A stretch of DNA of 64,000 bases from Chryseobacterium ureilyticum (GCF_900156735.1 NZ_FTOL01000002.1:124001-188000), one strand, 5' to 3'; counted from the stretch's first letter, positions 24,291 to 32,318 are shown. The notes: generated by a model from the letters alone, not told the origin. Made by a program: numbers and translations.

Positions 24291-24929
24291 TTAGATAATA
24301 ATATTAAGCTCCGATGGTGGAGGAGGCAATGTGATATTTTCCCCTGTATTTTGAGATTGCCCTCCTTGTGTAATGGAAGAACTTACCCATCTGAAAAAGG
24401 AAGAAAGTGTAATAGCATCAGTGGTATCCAATTTCACCACGTGATCTGTCAGTTCTTTAAGAAACTGTTCGTCCGCTTTTGGTCCGGCAGCACAGCCTAC
24501 AATGGCTCCAAATTCTAAATCTTTAAGCACCGGAATCATCTGTCTGTATTTCTGAATATCAGAAGGTTTTCCATCCGTGAATATGAAGAGTAACGGCTGC
24601 CAGTCTCCTTTATCATCTCCGGAACCTTTTACAAGATCTTTCTGCACAAGCTCTGAAACCATTTCCAATGCAGCTCCCGTATGGGTAGGACCGCTATCCG
24701 GACATGTAATTTCCATCGGATAGAAATCTTGCAGAGCAATTAAAGGAATAATATTTTTAACTTCTCTATCGAAAGTAATCACGCTTAAATAAAGGCTGTC
24801 CATTGCCTGCGGATCTGCCCGCAGCATACTGATCAATCCATTGAATCCATTATTCAATGCCTGGATAGGTTCTCCGTTCATAGATCCGGAAGTATCCAAT
24901 AAAAAATAGGCTAATAATCTTCTGGTCAT
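24291..24929 (-). CDS. VWA-domain protein TerY
   Basis: 212 residues forming a stand-alone VWA domain: DTSGSM MIDAS motif near residue 12, SGPTHTGAAL threonine loop and FIFTDGKPSD. It ends with a Pro-rich tail. This is the classic TerY form, related to but shorter than the second VWA protein, so the pair probably arose by duplication and gain of a zinc ribbon. It is preceded by a perfect 18-bp hairpin (24948-24986), 18 nt from its start codon. Confidence 0.88.
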   Translation of the reverse strand: MTRRLLAYFLLDTSGSMNGEPIQALNNGFNGLISMLRADPQAMDSLYLSVITFDREVKNIIPLIALQDFYPMEITCPDSGPTHTGAALEMVSELVQKDLVKGSGDDKGDWQPLLFIFTDGKPSDIQKYRQMIPVLKDLEFGAIVGCAAGPKADEQFLKELTDHVVKLDTTDAITLSSFFRWVSSSITQGGQSQNTGENITLPPPPSELNIII

Positions 24930-24947
24930 AAGACAATATTAATTCTG

Positions 24948-24986
24948 AATCCGGCGGAGGAAGTCTTCGACTTCCTCCGCCGGATT
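24948..24986. repeat. perfect 18-bp hairpin between terD and terY genes
   Basis: AATCCGGCGGAGGAAGTC / GACTTCCTCCGCCGGATT with a 3-nt TTC loop. It is far more GC-rich than its surroundings. There is no T run after it on the minus strand, so it is not a standard terminator. It lies in the 82-nt gap between the TerD genes and the TerY-P module. Confidence 0.8.
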
Positions 24987-25011
24987 ATATGTTAAAATAG
25001 AAATTTAAAAC

Positions 25012-25692
25012 CTAGTTTGAATATGAATATTGCTGTCTCAGAATATCGATAAAGTTATCTGTAGGAGAAGGCTCTCCCAGTGCACGGAACTTCCAGTCAC
25101 CATTATGACGGTATGCTTCAGCAAAAACCATCGCACACATTCCATTCATACTTGAATCTCCAGAAAGACTATACTTTGTAATTTCTTTTCCTGTAGCGTC
25201 TACTGCACGGATAAATGCATTTTCAATCATTCCGAAGTGCTGATTATTGCTTCTTCCCTGATAAATCGTTACAAGAAACACAATTTTCTGGTAGCTTTCA
25301 TCCAACTGATCCAGTCTCACAATGATCTGCTCATCATCACCGTCTCCTGCTCCGGTTCTGTTGTCGCCCGTCAACCATACATTTCCGCTTGGGTGCTGCA
25401 TAGAATTAAAGAAAACCACATCGCCCTGATAAAGTCCCATCTGCCTACCATCATTCGTCTGAACCGTTCTTCCAAGATTGGCAACCTTTCCGTTACCATC
25501 TAAAAGGAATGCCACTGCATCAAGATCATACTCAGCTTCTTTACTGAATAGCTTTCCAAAGAAGCCACCACCTCCCTGCTTTCTTACATCCCATCCTAAG
25601 CCGATCGTTACCTTTGAAAGGTCATAAACACTTTCCCCACGGTCGTTTTTTCTTAGATCTATCGTTTGACCTTTCTGTAAATTAATTGCCAT
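25012..25692 (-). CDS. TerD family protein with an insertion
   Basis: 226 residues from the Met at 25692 (MAINLQKGQTIDLRK); the longer frame to 25752 would overlap the previous gene and lacks family sequence. TerD domain: VTIGLGWDV, DLDAVAFLLDGNGKV, GDVVFFNSM, and the calcium-site segment NRTGAGDGDDEQI, plus VDATGKEITKYSLSG. Compared with its neighbour it carries an extra RGESVYDL stretch and a Gly-rich loop with KLFSKEAEYD. TerD proteins bind calcium and are linked to tellurite, phage and general stress responses. Confidence 0.9.
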   Translation of the reverse strand: MAINLQKGQTIDLRKNDRGESVYDLSKVTIGLGWDVRKQGGGGFFGKLFSKEAEYDLDAVAFLLDGNGKVANLGRTVQTNDGRQMGLYQGDVVFFNSMQHPSGNVWLTGDNRTGAGDGDDEQIIVRLDQLDESYQKIVFLVTIYQGRSNNQHFGMIENAFIRAVDATGKEITKYSLSGDSSMNGMCAMVFAEAYRHNGDWKFRALGEPSPTDNFIDILRQQYSYSN

Positions 25693-25717
25693 AGCTATAG
25701 TTTTGTGTATTTGATAA

Positions 25718-26293
25718 TTATTTGATGATTTGTCCCTTATAATATTTCTCAAGGAAGAATCCTAAATCTGCTCTGTAACCTATTCCTGAAGCTTCAAATT
25801 TCCAGCTCCCGTTTCTCTTGTACAGTCTTCCAAATTCAACACCTGTTTCAATGGAAAAATCTTCATCCAGTTCATACTTTGCAATCTCTTGGTTTGTACT
25901 GTTGTCCACAACTCTGATGTATGAATTTCTTACCTGTCCGAAATTCTGTCTTCTCCTCTCAAAATCCTCTATCGTTACCACGAAAAGAATTTCTTCTACT
26001 CTTGAATCTACTTTATCAAGATCGATAACGATTGCTTCATCATCATCGCCGTCACTATTCTTACCACTTGGGTCATCACCTGTATGTGTAAGAGCTCCAT
26101 CTGGAGAATTCAGATTATTATAAAAAACAAAATATTCTTCGCTTACTAATTTTCTGTCAGAATCAATCATGATTGCAGAAGCATCAAGATCAAAATCGTA
26201 GCCTGTCCCTTCATTAGGATCCCAACCAAGTCCTATCGTCATTTTTGTCAATCCGATCTCGATTTTCTGTCCTTTCTGTAGATTAATTGCCAT
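25718..26293 (-). CDS. TerD family protein (TerE/TerZ-like)
   Basis: 191 residues, close to the canonical TerD length. It shows MTIGLGWDP, YDFDLDASAIMI, YFVFYNNLNSPDGALTHTGD and SDGDDDEAIVIDL, with the acidic residues expected for two calcium ions, then LFVVTIEDFERR and a closing EFGRLYKRNGSWKF. First gene of the six-gene minus-strand cluster; the second TerD follows after 25 nt. Cytoplasmic. Confidence 0.93.
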   Translation of the reverse strand: MAINLQKGQKIEIGLTKMTIGLGWDPNEGTGYDFDLDASAIMIDSDRKLVSEEYFVFYNNLNSPDGALTHTGDDPSGKNSDGDDDEAIVIDLDKVDSRVEEILFVVTIEDFERRRQNFGQVRNSYIRVVDNSTNQEIAKYELDEDFSIETGVEFGRLYKRNGSWKFEASGIGYRADLGFFLEKYYKGQIIK

Positions 26294-26323
26294 AGTATTT
26301 TATGTTATGAATTATTTTTTGCA

Positions 26324-26355
26324 TTAAGATAGATTTGATTTACGAATTGACCAAA
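26324..26355 (-). promoter_or_regulatory. possible promoter of the ter cluster
   Basis: On the minus strand TTTG (26352-26355), a 20-nt spacer, then TATCTTAA (26324-26331), a partial match to TAnnTTTG, 30 nt before the first TerD start. Confidence 0.35.
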
Positions 26356-26421
26356 TTTATTTATTAAAAATAATGGATATAAAGCAATTAAGTCTAATTT
26401 TTCTATTAAATAAAAGACAAT

Positions 26422-26451
26422 AAAAAAGGTCCAATTAAAAAATTGAACCTT
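26422..26451 (-). terminator. intrinsic terminator after the flippase-like gene
   Basis: Read on the minus strand: 11-bp stem AAGGTTCAATT / AATTGGACCTT with one G-U pair, followed by a U tract. Confidence 0.75.
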
Positions 26452-26472
26452 ATATATAATAAATATGTTTGA

Positions 26473-27498
26473 TTATTTGATATCCTTATCAGAAACAGCA
26501 GCATTTCTTGCTTTTGCCAACATTGGAATAGAAATAAGCCCCATCACCAGCATAATCACAATCTGCAGCGATAAAGAAATAAAAGAATAAGTAAGCCCCA
26601 TTTCACCTCCCAGATCTGCACTTTTTCCTATTGAGATAAAAAGAGCCATAAAACCATACTTCATCGCAAGATTATAAGCCCCGATTCCTCCACTGGCTGG
26701 AATAATCATTCCCAATGTTCCTACCACAATGATAAAGAATCCATCCGCAAAAGTAAATGCTGAGGTTTCAGGAAGTGCAAAACAGACAAGATAAGCTGCA
26801 AAATAATAGGAAATCCAGATTCCTAATGTATATAATATAAACTTCCCTTTCTGTTTTAATTTAAAAATAGTTGTTAATCCCTGGAAAATTCCATCTATAA
26901 AATTGACAATCTTACCCAAAAAAGGCACATTTGCTAATCTCTTTTTAAAGACAAAAAACAAAATGGTACCTCCAACCAATATAGAAAGAACGAGTAATAT
27001 TTTATTGGCATTAAAATTTACCCCGGAATTTTCATAAAATGAAAGGATTGCCTCATATTTGAATAATAAAGTTAATCCGAGAAATCCCAACATACAAACC
27101 AAATCCACCACTCTTTCAAGAATAATTGTTCCAAAAGATTTGTCTACCGGTACCTTTTCCACTCCATATAAAGCAGTAGCTCTTGCCAATTCACCACTTC
27201 TCGGAATGGTAAGATTCATCAGATACCCAAATGATATAGACCAAAGAGAATTGGAGTTTGAAATCTGATGTCCCATTGGCTCCAGCATTAAGTTCCAACG
27301 AATTGCTCTGAACCAATAAGCAAGAAGCCCAAATACAGCTGCAAACAATACCCAAAGATAGTTTGCCTTAGCCAATGACTGCTGAATCACCTTAAAATCA
27401 AGACCTTTTAAGGCAAGCCATAAAAAAAAGCCTGCAAAAGCAAGCGATATTACTATTGTAAGTATTGATTTTAAAGGATTTTTTGATGTTTTCTCCAT
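26473..27498 (-). CDS. lysylphosphatidylglycerol-synthase-type transmembrane protein (UPF0104, flippase-like)
   Basis: 341 residues with about eight hydrophobic segments. Family cues are FRAIRWNLMLEPMG after TM2, IPRSGELARATALYGVEKVP and GTIILERVVDLVCML, and the PASGGIGAYNLA loop near the C-terminus. In MprF this domain flips aminoacylated lipids across the inner membrane; here there is no synthase domain, so it is a stand-alone putative lipid flippase. It follows panD by 3 nt, an order common in flavobacteria without a known functional link. Confidence 0.85.
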   Translation of the reverse strand: MEKTSKNPLKSILTIVISLAFAGFFLWLALKGLDFKVIQQSLAKANYLWVLFAAVFGLLAYWFRAIRWNLMLEPMGHQISNSNSLWSISFGYLMNLTIPRSGELARATALYGVEKVPVDKSFGTIILERVVDLVCMLGFLGLTLLFKYEAILSFYENSGVNFNANKILLVLSILVGGTILFFVFKKRLANVPFLGKIVNFIDGIFQGLTTIFKLKQKGKFILYTLGIWISYYFAAYLVCFALPETSAFTFADGFFIIVVGTLGMIIPASGGIGAYNLAMKYGFMALFISIGKSADLGGEMGLTYSFISLSLQIVIMLVMGLISIPMLAKARNAAVSDKDIK

Positions 27499-27501
27499 GA
27501 A

Positions 27502-27852
27502 TTACGTAAGAAGGTTTGTTTTTTCATCCGGGAAAACGATTTTCGGCTGGAAGTCTTTTGCTTCTTCCGGTGTCATCTGTGCATAGGCAATAATGATGAT
27601 GATGTCATCTCTTTGTACCTTTCTTGCAGCAGGACCGTTCAGGCATACTTCTCCCGACTTTCTTTTTCCTTTGATAACGTAGGTATCAAAACGCTCCCCA
27701 TTGTTCACATTCACGATATAGACCCTTTCTCCCACTACCAATCCGGCAGCTTCTATAAGATCTTCATCTATTGTTATACTTCCTATATAATTAAGGTCAG
27801 AGGCTGTTACTCTTACCCTATGGATCTTGGACTTGAAAACTTCTATTAACAT
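27502..27852 (-). CDS. panD: aspartate 1-decarboxylase (pyruvoyl-dependent)
   Basis: 116 residues, family length. It makes beta-alanine from L-aspartate for pantothenate and coenzyme A. The proenzyme cleaves itself between Gly24 and Ser25 (YIGSITID), turning Ser25 into the pyruvoyl cofactor; Tyr58 in FDTYVI, needed for catalysis, is present, and the NGPAARK segment is intact. The start codon is only 4 nt after a perfect -7 box. Confidence 0.95.
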   Translation of the reverse strand: MLIEVFKSKIHRVRVTASDLNYIGSITIDEDLIEAAGLVVGERVYIVNVNNGERFDTYVIKGKRKSGEVCLNGPAARKVQRDDIIIIIAYAQMTPEEAKDFQPKIVFPDEKTNLLT

Positions 27853-27856
27853 GCTG

Positions 27857-27864
27857 CAAATTTA
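27857..27864 (-). promoter_or_regulatory. -7 promoter element 4 nt before panD
   Basis: TAAATTTG on the minus strand, then CAGC, then the panD ATG. This predicts a leaderless or nearly leaderless mRNA. Confidence 0.5.
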
Positions 27865-28187
27865 TTAATAAAAATTAATAAATCAGACCTTTAGTATCAT
27901 TAAAAAACTCCCATCAACACACGCAATTAATTTTATTAAAGATAAAAAAAATGAATTTTAGATGCAGAATTATTAATTATATTCTTAAAAACATCAATAC
28001 TTTACACTCAATTTAGGATTTAATAAATACAGGAAATAATATTAAGTTTTTGCTAAAGTCAATAAACATAAGCATTTGGCATGATTTTAGTAACCTGTAA
28101 CGTAGATTTTTCGTGAAAAACCGAATTATCATATTTTAACTATTTTCACTAAAAAGCAAAAAAATTATACAAGTTTTAATAAAAAAA
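27865..28187. other. gene-free AT-rich stretch between panD and HU
   Basis: About 320 nt with no credible frame. It holds a decayed copy of the GGCTAAAGCC repeat at 28042-28068 (compare 20320-20336) and a weak TTTTTC/GAAAAA hairpin near 28110-28125. Otherwise I see nothing. Confidence 0.5.
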
Positions 28188-28217
28188 TTGCACAATTAGA
28201 AAATAGTATTATATTTG
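28188..28217 (+). promoter_or_regulatory. promoter of the HU gene
   Basis: TTG (28188-28190), 19-nt spacer, perfect TATATTTG (28210-28217). The leader before the ATG is about 30 nt. Confidence 0.7.
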
Positions 28218-28251
28218 CTATAATTACGAACTAACTTTAATATTAAAAATT

Positions 28252-28542
28252 ATGAACAAGTCTGAATTAATCGACGCAATCGCAAAAGATGCAGGTATCA
28301 CTAAAGTTGCAGCAAAGGCTGCTTTAGAATCTTTCATTTCTAACGTAACTTCTACATTAAAGAAAAAAGACGGAAAAGTTTCTTTAGTAGGTTTCGGTAC
28401 TTTCTCAGTAGCTGAGAGAGCAGCTAGACAAGGTATTAACCCTGCGACTAAAAAACCAATCAAAATTGCTGCTAAAAAAGTTGCTAAATTTAAGGCTGGT
28501 GCTGATTTATCAAATGCAGTTTCTGGTGCTAAGAAAAAATAA
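28252..28542 (+). CDS. hup: HU-family histone-like DNA-binding protein
   Basis: 96 residues. An N-terminal helix pair (MNKSELIDAIAKDAGITKVAA), the VSLVGFGTFSV strand and the DNA-inserting arm with GINPATKKPIKI, followed by a Lys-rich C-terminus. HU dimers bend and wrap DNA and compact the nucleoid. It has a strong promoter and a strong terminator, fitting an abundant protein. The short basic tail GAKKK is a usual feature of the Bacteroidetes version. Confidence 0.95.
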   Translation: MNKSELIDAIAKDAGITKVAAKAALESFISNVTSTLKKKDGKVSLVGFGTFSVAERAARQGINPATKKPIKIAAKKVAKFKAGADLSNAVSGAKKK

Positions 28543-28566
28543 TCATTCAGATTACGAAAATTCAAG

Positions 28567-28596
28567 GGCTGTTTCTCGGAAGCAGCCTTTTTTTTT
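28567..28596 (+). terminator. intrinsic terminator after HU
   Basis: 9-bp stem GGCTGTTTC / GAAGCAGCC with a TCG loop (one G-U pair), followed by nine T. Confidence 0.9.
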
Positions 28597-28730
28597 GCCT
28601 TGTAATTACAGATAACAAATTGTGAATTCCTAAAACAGAGATTAAAGACTATTCCATTGAAATCATTAAGGTAAATAACGATATTAAGATGATTAAATTT
28701 GGGGTAAATCCTTTTGATTGGGGTAAAAAA

Positions 28731-28750
28731 TAAGCGGGCTAAAGCCCGCT
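28731..28750. repeat. REP-like palindrome, possibly terminating pdxH
   Basis: AGCGGGCT AA AGCCCGCT. On the minus strand it is followed by a T-rich run, so it may serve as the terminator of pdxH. It is related to the element at 20356-20373. Confidence 0.55.
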
Positions 28751-28839
28751 GCAATTCTTTATAATACTTCCATTATTTATCAATATCCTAACCCATGTTA
28801 AAAGCGGGTATTCAAGCCTTATTATCTATCCTAATTTCT

Positions 28840-29481
28840 CTATGGAGCCAATCGTGAAACTTTCCAATCGAGATCTTCTAACGTATAAATGATCCTATCA
28901 TGAAGGCGATTGGGACGTCCTTGCCAAAACTCAATTTCATAAGGTTTCGCAAGATAACCACCCCAATGAGCAGGTCTTGGGATTTCGCTGTTTTCATATT
29001 GTTTTTCCAGATCTTTTAATTTCTCTTCAAGAAACTCTCTGTCTGGAATTTCCTGACTTTGTGGAGAAACCACAGCTCCCAGCTGACTTCCTTTCGGTCT
29101 AGAATGAAAATAACCATCACTCAGGTTTTCCGCTACTTTTTCAAGATTTGCTTTAATGATAACCTGTCTCTCTAGATTTGGCCAGAAAAAATGCAAACAT
29201 GCTTTATGATTGTTTTCTATAGCTTTTCCTTTTTTACTGTTGTAGTTTGTATAGAAAATAAAGCCTTCATGAGTATAAGCCTTCAGCAACACCATTCTTG
29301 TTCTCGGGCAGCCATCTTCTTCTACTGTAGAAACCGCCATAGCATTAGCTTCTGAGACTTCCGGACTCTCACTGGCATCCAAAAACCAATCTCTGAATTG
29401 CTCAATTGGATTTTGTTTTATCTCACTTTCAATAAGTTGGGATTTCTCGTACACTTTTCTTTTGTCGTGCAGGTTTTCCAT
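28840..29481 (-). CDS. pdxH: pyridoxamine 5'-phosphate oxidase
   Basis: 213 residues, family length. FMN-dependent enzyme that oxidises pyridoxamine or pyridoxine phosphate to pyridoxal 5'-phosphate. Visible signatures: PRTRMVLLKAY, FYTNYNSKKGKAIENN (FMN phosphate contacts), LERQVIIKA, the HSRPKGSQLGAVVSPQSQ loop and the C-terminal RLHDRIIY ... WKVSRLAP that carries substrate-binding Arg residues. Divergent from yqgE with 24 nt between the start codons. Confidence 0.95.
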   Translation of the reverse strand: MENLHDKRKVYEKSQLIESEIKQNPIEQFRDWFLDASESPEVSEANAMAVSTVEEDGCPRTRMVLLKAYTHEGFIFYTNYNSKKGKAIENNHKACLHFFWPNLERQVIIKANLEKVAENLSDGYFHSRPKGSQLGAVVSPQSQEIPDREFLEEKLKDLEKQYENSEIPRPAHWGGYLAKPYEIEFWQGRPNRLHDRIIYTLEDLDWKVSRLAP

Positions 29482-29494
29482 AAATATTTTTTAT

Positions 29495-29502
29495 TAAATT
29501 TG
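29495..29502 (+). promoter_or_regulatory. -7 promoter element 3 nt before yqgE
   Basis: Perfect TAAATTTG ending 3 nt before the ATG at 29506. It supports this start over the longer frame opening at 29398. Confidence 0.5.
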
Positions 29503-29505
29503 AGT

Positions 29506-30054
29506 ATGAATCACTCATACAAAGGTAAAATATTAATCTCGACACCTGACATTTCCGGCGATATTTTTTCAAGATCGGTGGTATTGGTTATTGAACACAA
29601 CGAAAGTGGTGCATTTGGTTTGATATTAAATAAGAAAAACAGCCAGATGAGTAGTAAATTCAAGGATTTCTTTGATTTTAAAATCGAGGTCTATGACGGA
29701 GGTCCTGTAGAAAATGATAAAGTATTTTTTATTGTAAAAGGAAAGAAGGTTACCGAAATCTATTCTGAGATCAATGATGAATATTACCTTACGGAAGATA
29801 TTGAACGTATCATCCATGCAGTATTGAACAATGAGCTGGATATTAATAATGTAAAGATCTTTTCCGGATATTCAGGGTGGTCTCCCAATCAATTGGACAC
29901 TGAGGTTCAGAGAAAGCTTTGGACCGTGGTGGATGTTTATAATCTGGATTATACTTTGCCTAATGATCAGACTTTATGGAAATCAATTATGCAAAACCTC
30001 GGTGGCGAATTTCTTCTATGGGCAAATTCTCCTGAAGACATTTCATTGAATTAA
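29506..30054 (+). CDS. YqgE/AlgH family protein
   Basis: 182 residues from the ATG at 29506. The longer frame to 29398 runs antisense through pdxH and adds a non-family sequence. Family motifs: GKILISTPDISGDIFSRSVVL near the start, GAFGLILNKK, VYDGGPVENDKVFF, and IFSGYSGWSPNQLDTE. Function is not established; AlgH has been linked to alginate regulation in Pseudomonas, which need not hold here. The family is broadly conserved in Gram-negative bacteria. Confidence 0.9.
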   Translation: MNHSYKGKILISTPDISGDIFSRSVVLVIEHNESGAFGLILNKKNSQMSSKFKDFFDFKIEVYDGGPVENDKVFFIVKGKKVTEIYSEINDEYYLTEDIERIIHAVLNNELDINNVKIFSGYSGWSPNQLDTEVQRKLWTVVDVYNLDYTLPNDQTLWKSIMQNLGGEFLLWANSPEDISLN

Positions 30055-30156
30055 TAAAACCTTTTCGTTCAAATAAAACAATTAACAAATTTTAAGATTC
30101 TGTTAACCAATTTTAAAGAAAGTTTTTCCGTTCTTTGAAAAACCAAAATCACTGAA

Positions 30157-30738
30157 ATGAAAGGTATTACATTACTTGCTTTATCAATCTTTTCGACTGC
30201 TTTTTTATCATTTGCACCTGTTAGCAAGAAGTATATTGTTATAGATGCCAGCCATGGAGGAAATGACCAAGGAGTTATTTATGGTGATTTTAAAGAAAAA
30301 GATATTACTCTCAGCATTGCTAAAGAAATACAAAAACTTAATGGAAGCCAAGGCGAATATGAAGTAATTCTGACAAGAGATACTGATATTTTCCCTACTC
30401 TTTCTGAAAGAACAGCACAAATCAATAAGCTCAATCCTGAAATGGTTATTTCACTGCATGTGAATTCTTCTCCTCAAAAGGAAACCACTAACCAAGGAAC
30501 TGAAATTTTCACTCAAAACTCTGAGGTTTCAAGAAAGCTTGCAGAAAAAATTTCTAAAAAATTTGACGCCCAAAAGATTGAAGAACGCAATCTTCACATG
30601 TTAAGAGAAACCAAGGCTCCGGCTGTATTGGTAGAACTTGGATTTATGAATAATTCTGTGGACAGAAAATATATCACGAGTGAAAATGGGCAAAAAGAAA
30701 TCGCACAAAAATTTGTTGAGATCATCAACGAACATTAA
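30157..30738 (+). CDS. N-acetylmuramoyl-L-alanine amidase (Amidase_3)
   Basis: 193 residues with a signal peptide (MKGITLLALSIFSTAFLSFA). Zinc ligands and the catalytic Glu of the AmiC/LytC family are present: His33 in DASHGG, Glu47 in DFKEKD, His101 in SLHVNSS and Glu160 in LVELGF. It cleaves the bond between muramic acid and L-alanine in periplasmic peptidoglycan during cell separation or remodelling. There is no AMIN or LysM targeting domain, so it is a minimal catalytic form. Confidence 0.93.
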   Translation: MKGITLLALSIFSTAFLSFAPVSKKYIVIDASHGGNDQGVIYGDFKEKDITLSIAKEIQKLNGSQGEYEVILTRDTDIFPTLSERTAQINKLNPEMVISLHVNSSPQKETTNQGTEIFTQNSEVSRKLAEKISKKFDAQKIEERNLHMLRETKAPAVLVELGFMNNSVDRKYITSENGQKEIAQKFVEIINEH

Positions 30739-30770
30739 AATAAAAAACAAATTCTGATTTATTCAGAATA

Positions 30771-30814
30771 AAACCCGGTAAAGGACTTTTGGAACTTTGT
30801 TGTTTACCGGGTTT
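30771..30814. terminator. bidirectional terminator between amidase and class IV aminotransferase genes
   Basis: Perfect 12-bp stem AAACCCGGTAAA / TTTACCGGGTTT with a 20-nt loop, between convergent genes. Confidence 0.7.
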
Positions 30815-30821
30815 GTCAATT

Positions 30822-31637
30822 TTATTGATTAAAACTTTTTTTCCAGCCTTCTACCAATTCTGAAAATCGGGAAGTTTCGAAAGTTTTATTTCTTATTTTA
30901 CCTACAGAAAATATGCCTTTCTCATCTGAAATCATTAAAATTTCTTCGGCTTTCTGAGATTCAAATGCAATAATCTCATGTTCCTGAATATCTGCAAGTT
31001 TATTTTTATGTAAAAAAGTAACAAGATTTTCCATTAAAGGAGAAATATAGGCTCCTTCGGTTTGTTTTGGAACTTTAATCACATCTCCTTCCAGAAATAA
31101 AAGATTGCCTGAAGTAGTACGGGCAATTCTCTTATTTGGATTTAAAAGAATAACGTCATCAAGGTCGTTTTCCTGGGCATAAATACTTCCGTAAATATTT
31201 TCCGGACAATGTACTCTAATATTGCTTAACAGGTTATTATTGACATTAATTTCTTTGATCAGATCCAGTTCCAAAGGTCTTTCATGAACAGCCAGTACAT
31301 CATCCATTTCTGTGACTTCATAAAAATAGGAAACAGAAGATTTTGCCAATGTCAATTCATCCTGATTTCTGAATACCTGGAAATTAATAATTCCGTTCTT
31401 TATACCTTTACCGTCTATTATTTCATTTTGGAATAATGTCTGAAAAAACTCCAGTGTATACGTTAAAGGAATATTCAGTCTCATCTTTCTCATGGAAGCC
31501 ATCAGGAAGAAATAACATTCTTCATCCATGATCAATCCGCTGTTTCTTACAAAGAAAGAAACCTTTACTGCGTCGCCCAAAAGAAAGGCTCTATTTTTTA
31601 CATTTAATGTGTCTGATGTAAAATATTGATTTTCCAA
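30822..31637 (-). CDS. aminotransferase class IV-fold protein, possibly without the PLP lysine
   Basis: 271 residues with the overall plan of branched-chain aminotransferase/aminodeoxychorismate lyase proteins: an opening LNVKNRAFLLGDAVKVSFFVR, a middle strand pair, GSIYAQENDLDDVILLN, and TTSGNLLFLEGDVIKVP, in which the cofactor-phosphate contact TSGNLL is present. The lysine that normally forms the Schiff base lies before an xNNxL segment; here the corresponding stretch is INVNNNLLSN (130-139) without Lys. Lys128 is close, so alignment is needed. It could be a pseudo-enzyme or a diverged enzyme. Confidence 0.75.
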   Translation of the reverse strand: MENQYFTSDTLNVKNRAFLLGDAVKVSFFVRNSGLIMDEECYFFLMASMRKMRLNIPLTYTLEFFQTLFQNEIIDGKGIKNGIINFQVFRNQDELTLAKSSVSYFYEVTEMDDVLAVHERPLELDLIKEINVNNNLLSNIRVHCPENIYGSIYAQENDLDDVILLNPNKRIARTTSGNLLFLEGDVIKVPKQTEGAYISPLMENLVTFLHKNKLADIQEHEIIAFESQKAEEILMISDEKGIFSVGKIRNKTFETSRFSELVEGWKKSFNQ

Positions 31638-31715
31638 TTTTCGATGTGATTTATTTATAAAAAAATAATGAACGATAAATCGTTCATCAGTTTTATCATT
31701 TAATACAGTCCTGCA

Positions 31716-32102
31716 TTATGCAGCACCTAATTTTATTCTGAGGTTCTCAATAAGATTTTCCCAATACATTGCGTTTTCTTCTTCATCTCCTTCTTCACAG
31801 AAATCTGTAATATTCAGCGCTAAATCTTCTGTAATATCGTCTATTATGATAGTCATTTCAAAGAAATTCTTAGTTCCTTCGTCTTCTTCCCATCTGAAAC
31901 GCACGAAACCTTCAGGCTTATATCTGATCAAAGTGGCCTTTTCAGCAGGACCTCCACCCCAGCTAAAAAAGAAATCATCGCCTTTCTCTGTAACCTCATC
32001 CGCAAACCATTCAGACAATCCCTCTGCAGTCGCCAGATATTCATATAAAATCTCTGATAAACAGTGCATTGGAAATTCGTAATGGACTTTATGTTTCGCC
32101 AT
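31716..32102 (-). CDS. START-like domain protein (AHSA1/SRPBCC fold)
   Basis: 128 residues. The SRPBCC fold is shown by YEFPMHCLSEILYEYLATAEGLSEWFADEV, then EGFVRFRWEEDEG and a C-terminal helix NAMYWENLIENLRIKLG. This short version is a widely conserved protein in Flavobacteriia, next to the class IV aminotransferase gene, with 78 nt between them. Function unknown; it likely binds a hydrophobic ligand or acts as a chaperone-like protein. Cytoplasmic. Confidence 0.88.
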   Translation of the reverse strand: MAKHKVHYEFPMHCLSEILYEYLATAEGLSEWFADEVTEKGDDFFFSWGGGPAEKATLIRYKPEGFVRFRWEEDEGTKNFFEMTIIIDDITEDLALNITDFCEEGDEEENAMYWENLIENLRIKLGAA

Positions 32103-32256
32103 ATATCTTTGTTTTTATCGTCCCGCAATATATAAATTAATTTTTTTATTACACAAAATTGCACTTACTTTTTTAAAGAATCTGTATGATATTTATCAGA
32201 GATCAAAAATCCGTATTATGTTAAGTATTAACCTATAAAACCATGATGCATTACAT

Positions 32257-32285
32257 AAAAAAATCTCTCTGTAATAGAGAGATTT
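32257..32285 (-). terminator. intrinsic terminator
   Basis: 10-bp stem AAATCTCTCT / AGAGAGATTT with a 5-nt loop, U tract on the minus strand, after the gene at 32319. Confidence 0.8.
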
Positions 32286-32318
32286 TATATTGAAGCCTGA
32301 AGTTAGACTTTATATGAT

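Noticed and set aside
25693..25752. Longer start of the second TerD protein
   Set aside because: It would overlap the upstream TerD gene, and family members begin at MAINLQKGQ.
28224..28754. 176-aa minus-strand frame over the HU gene
   Set aside because: Shadow of HU: it spans the HU promoter, gene and terminator, and its sequence is low in complexity with no family match.
29398..29505. 36-residue N-terminal extension of YqgE
   Set aside because: It is antisense to pdxH, hydrophobic without family match, and a -7 box lies right before the ATG at 29506.
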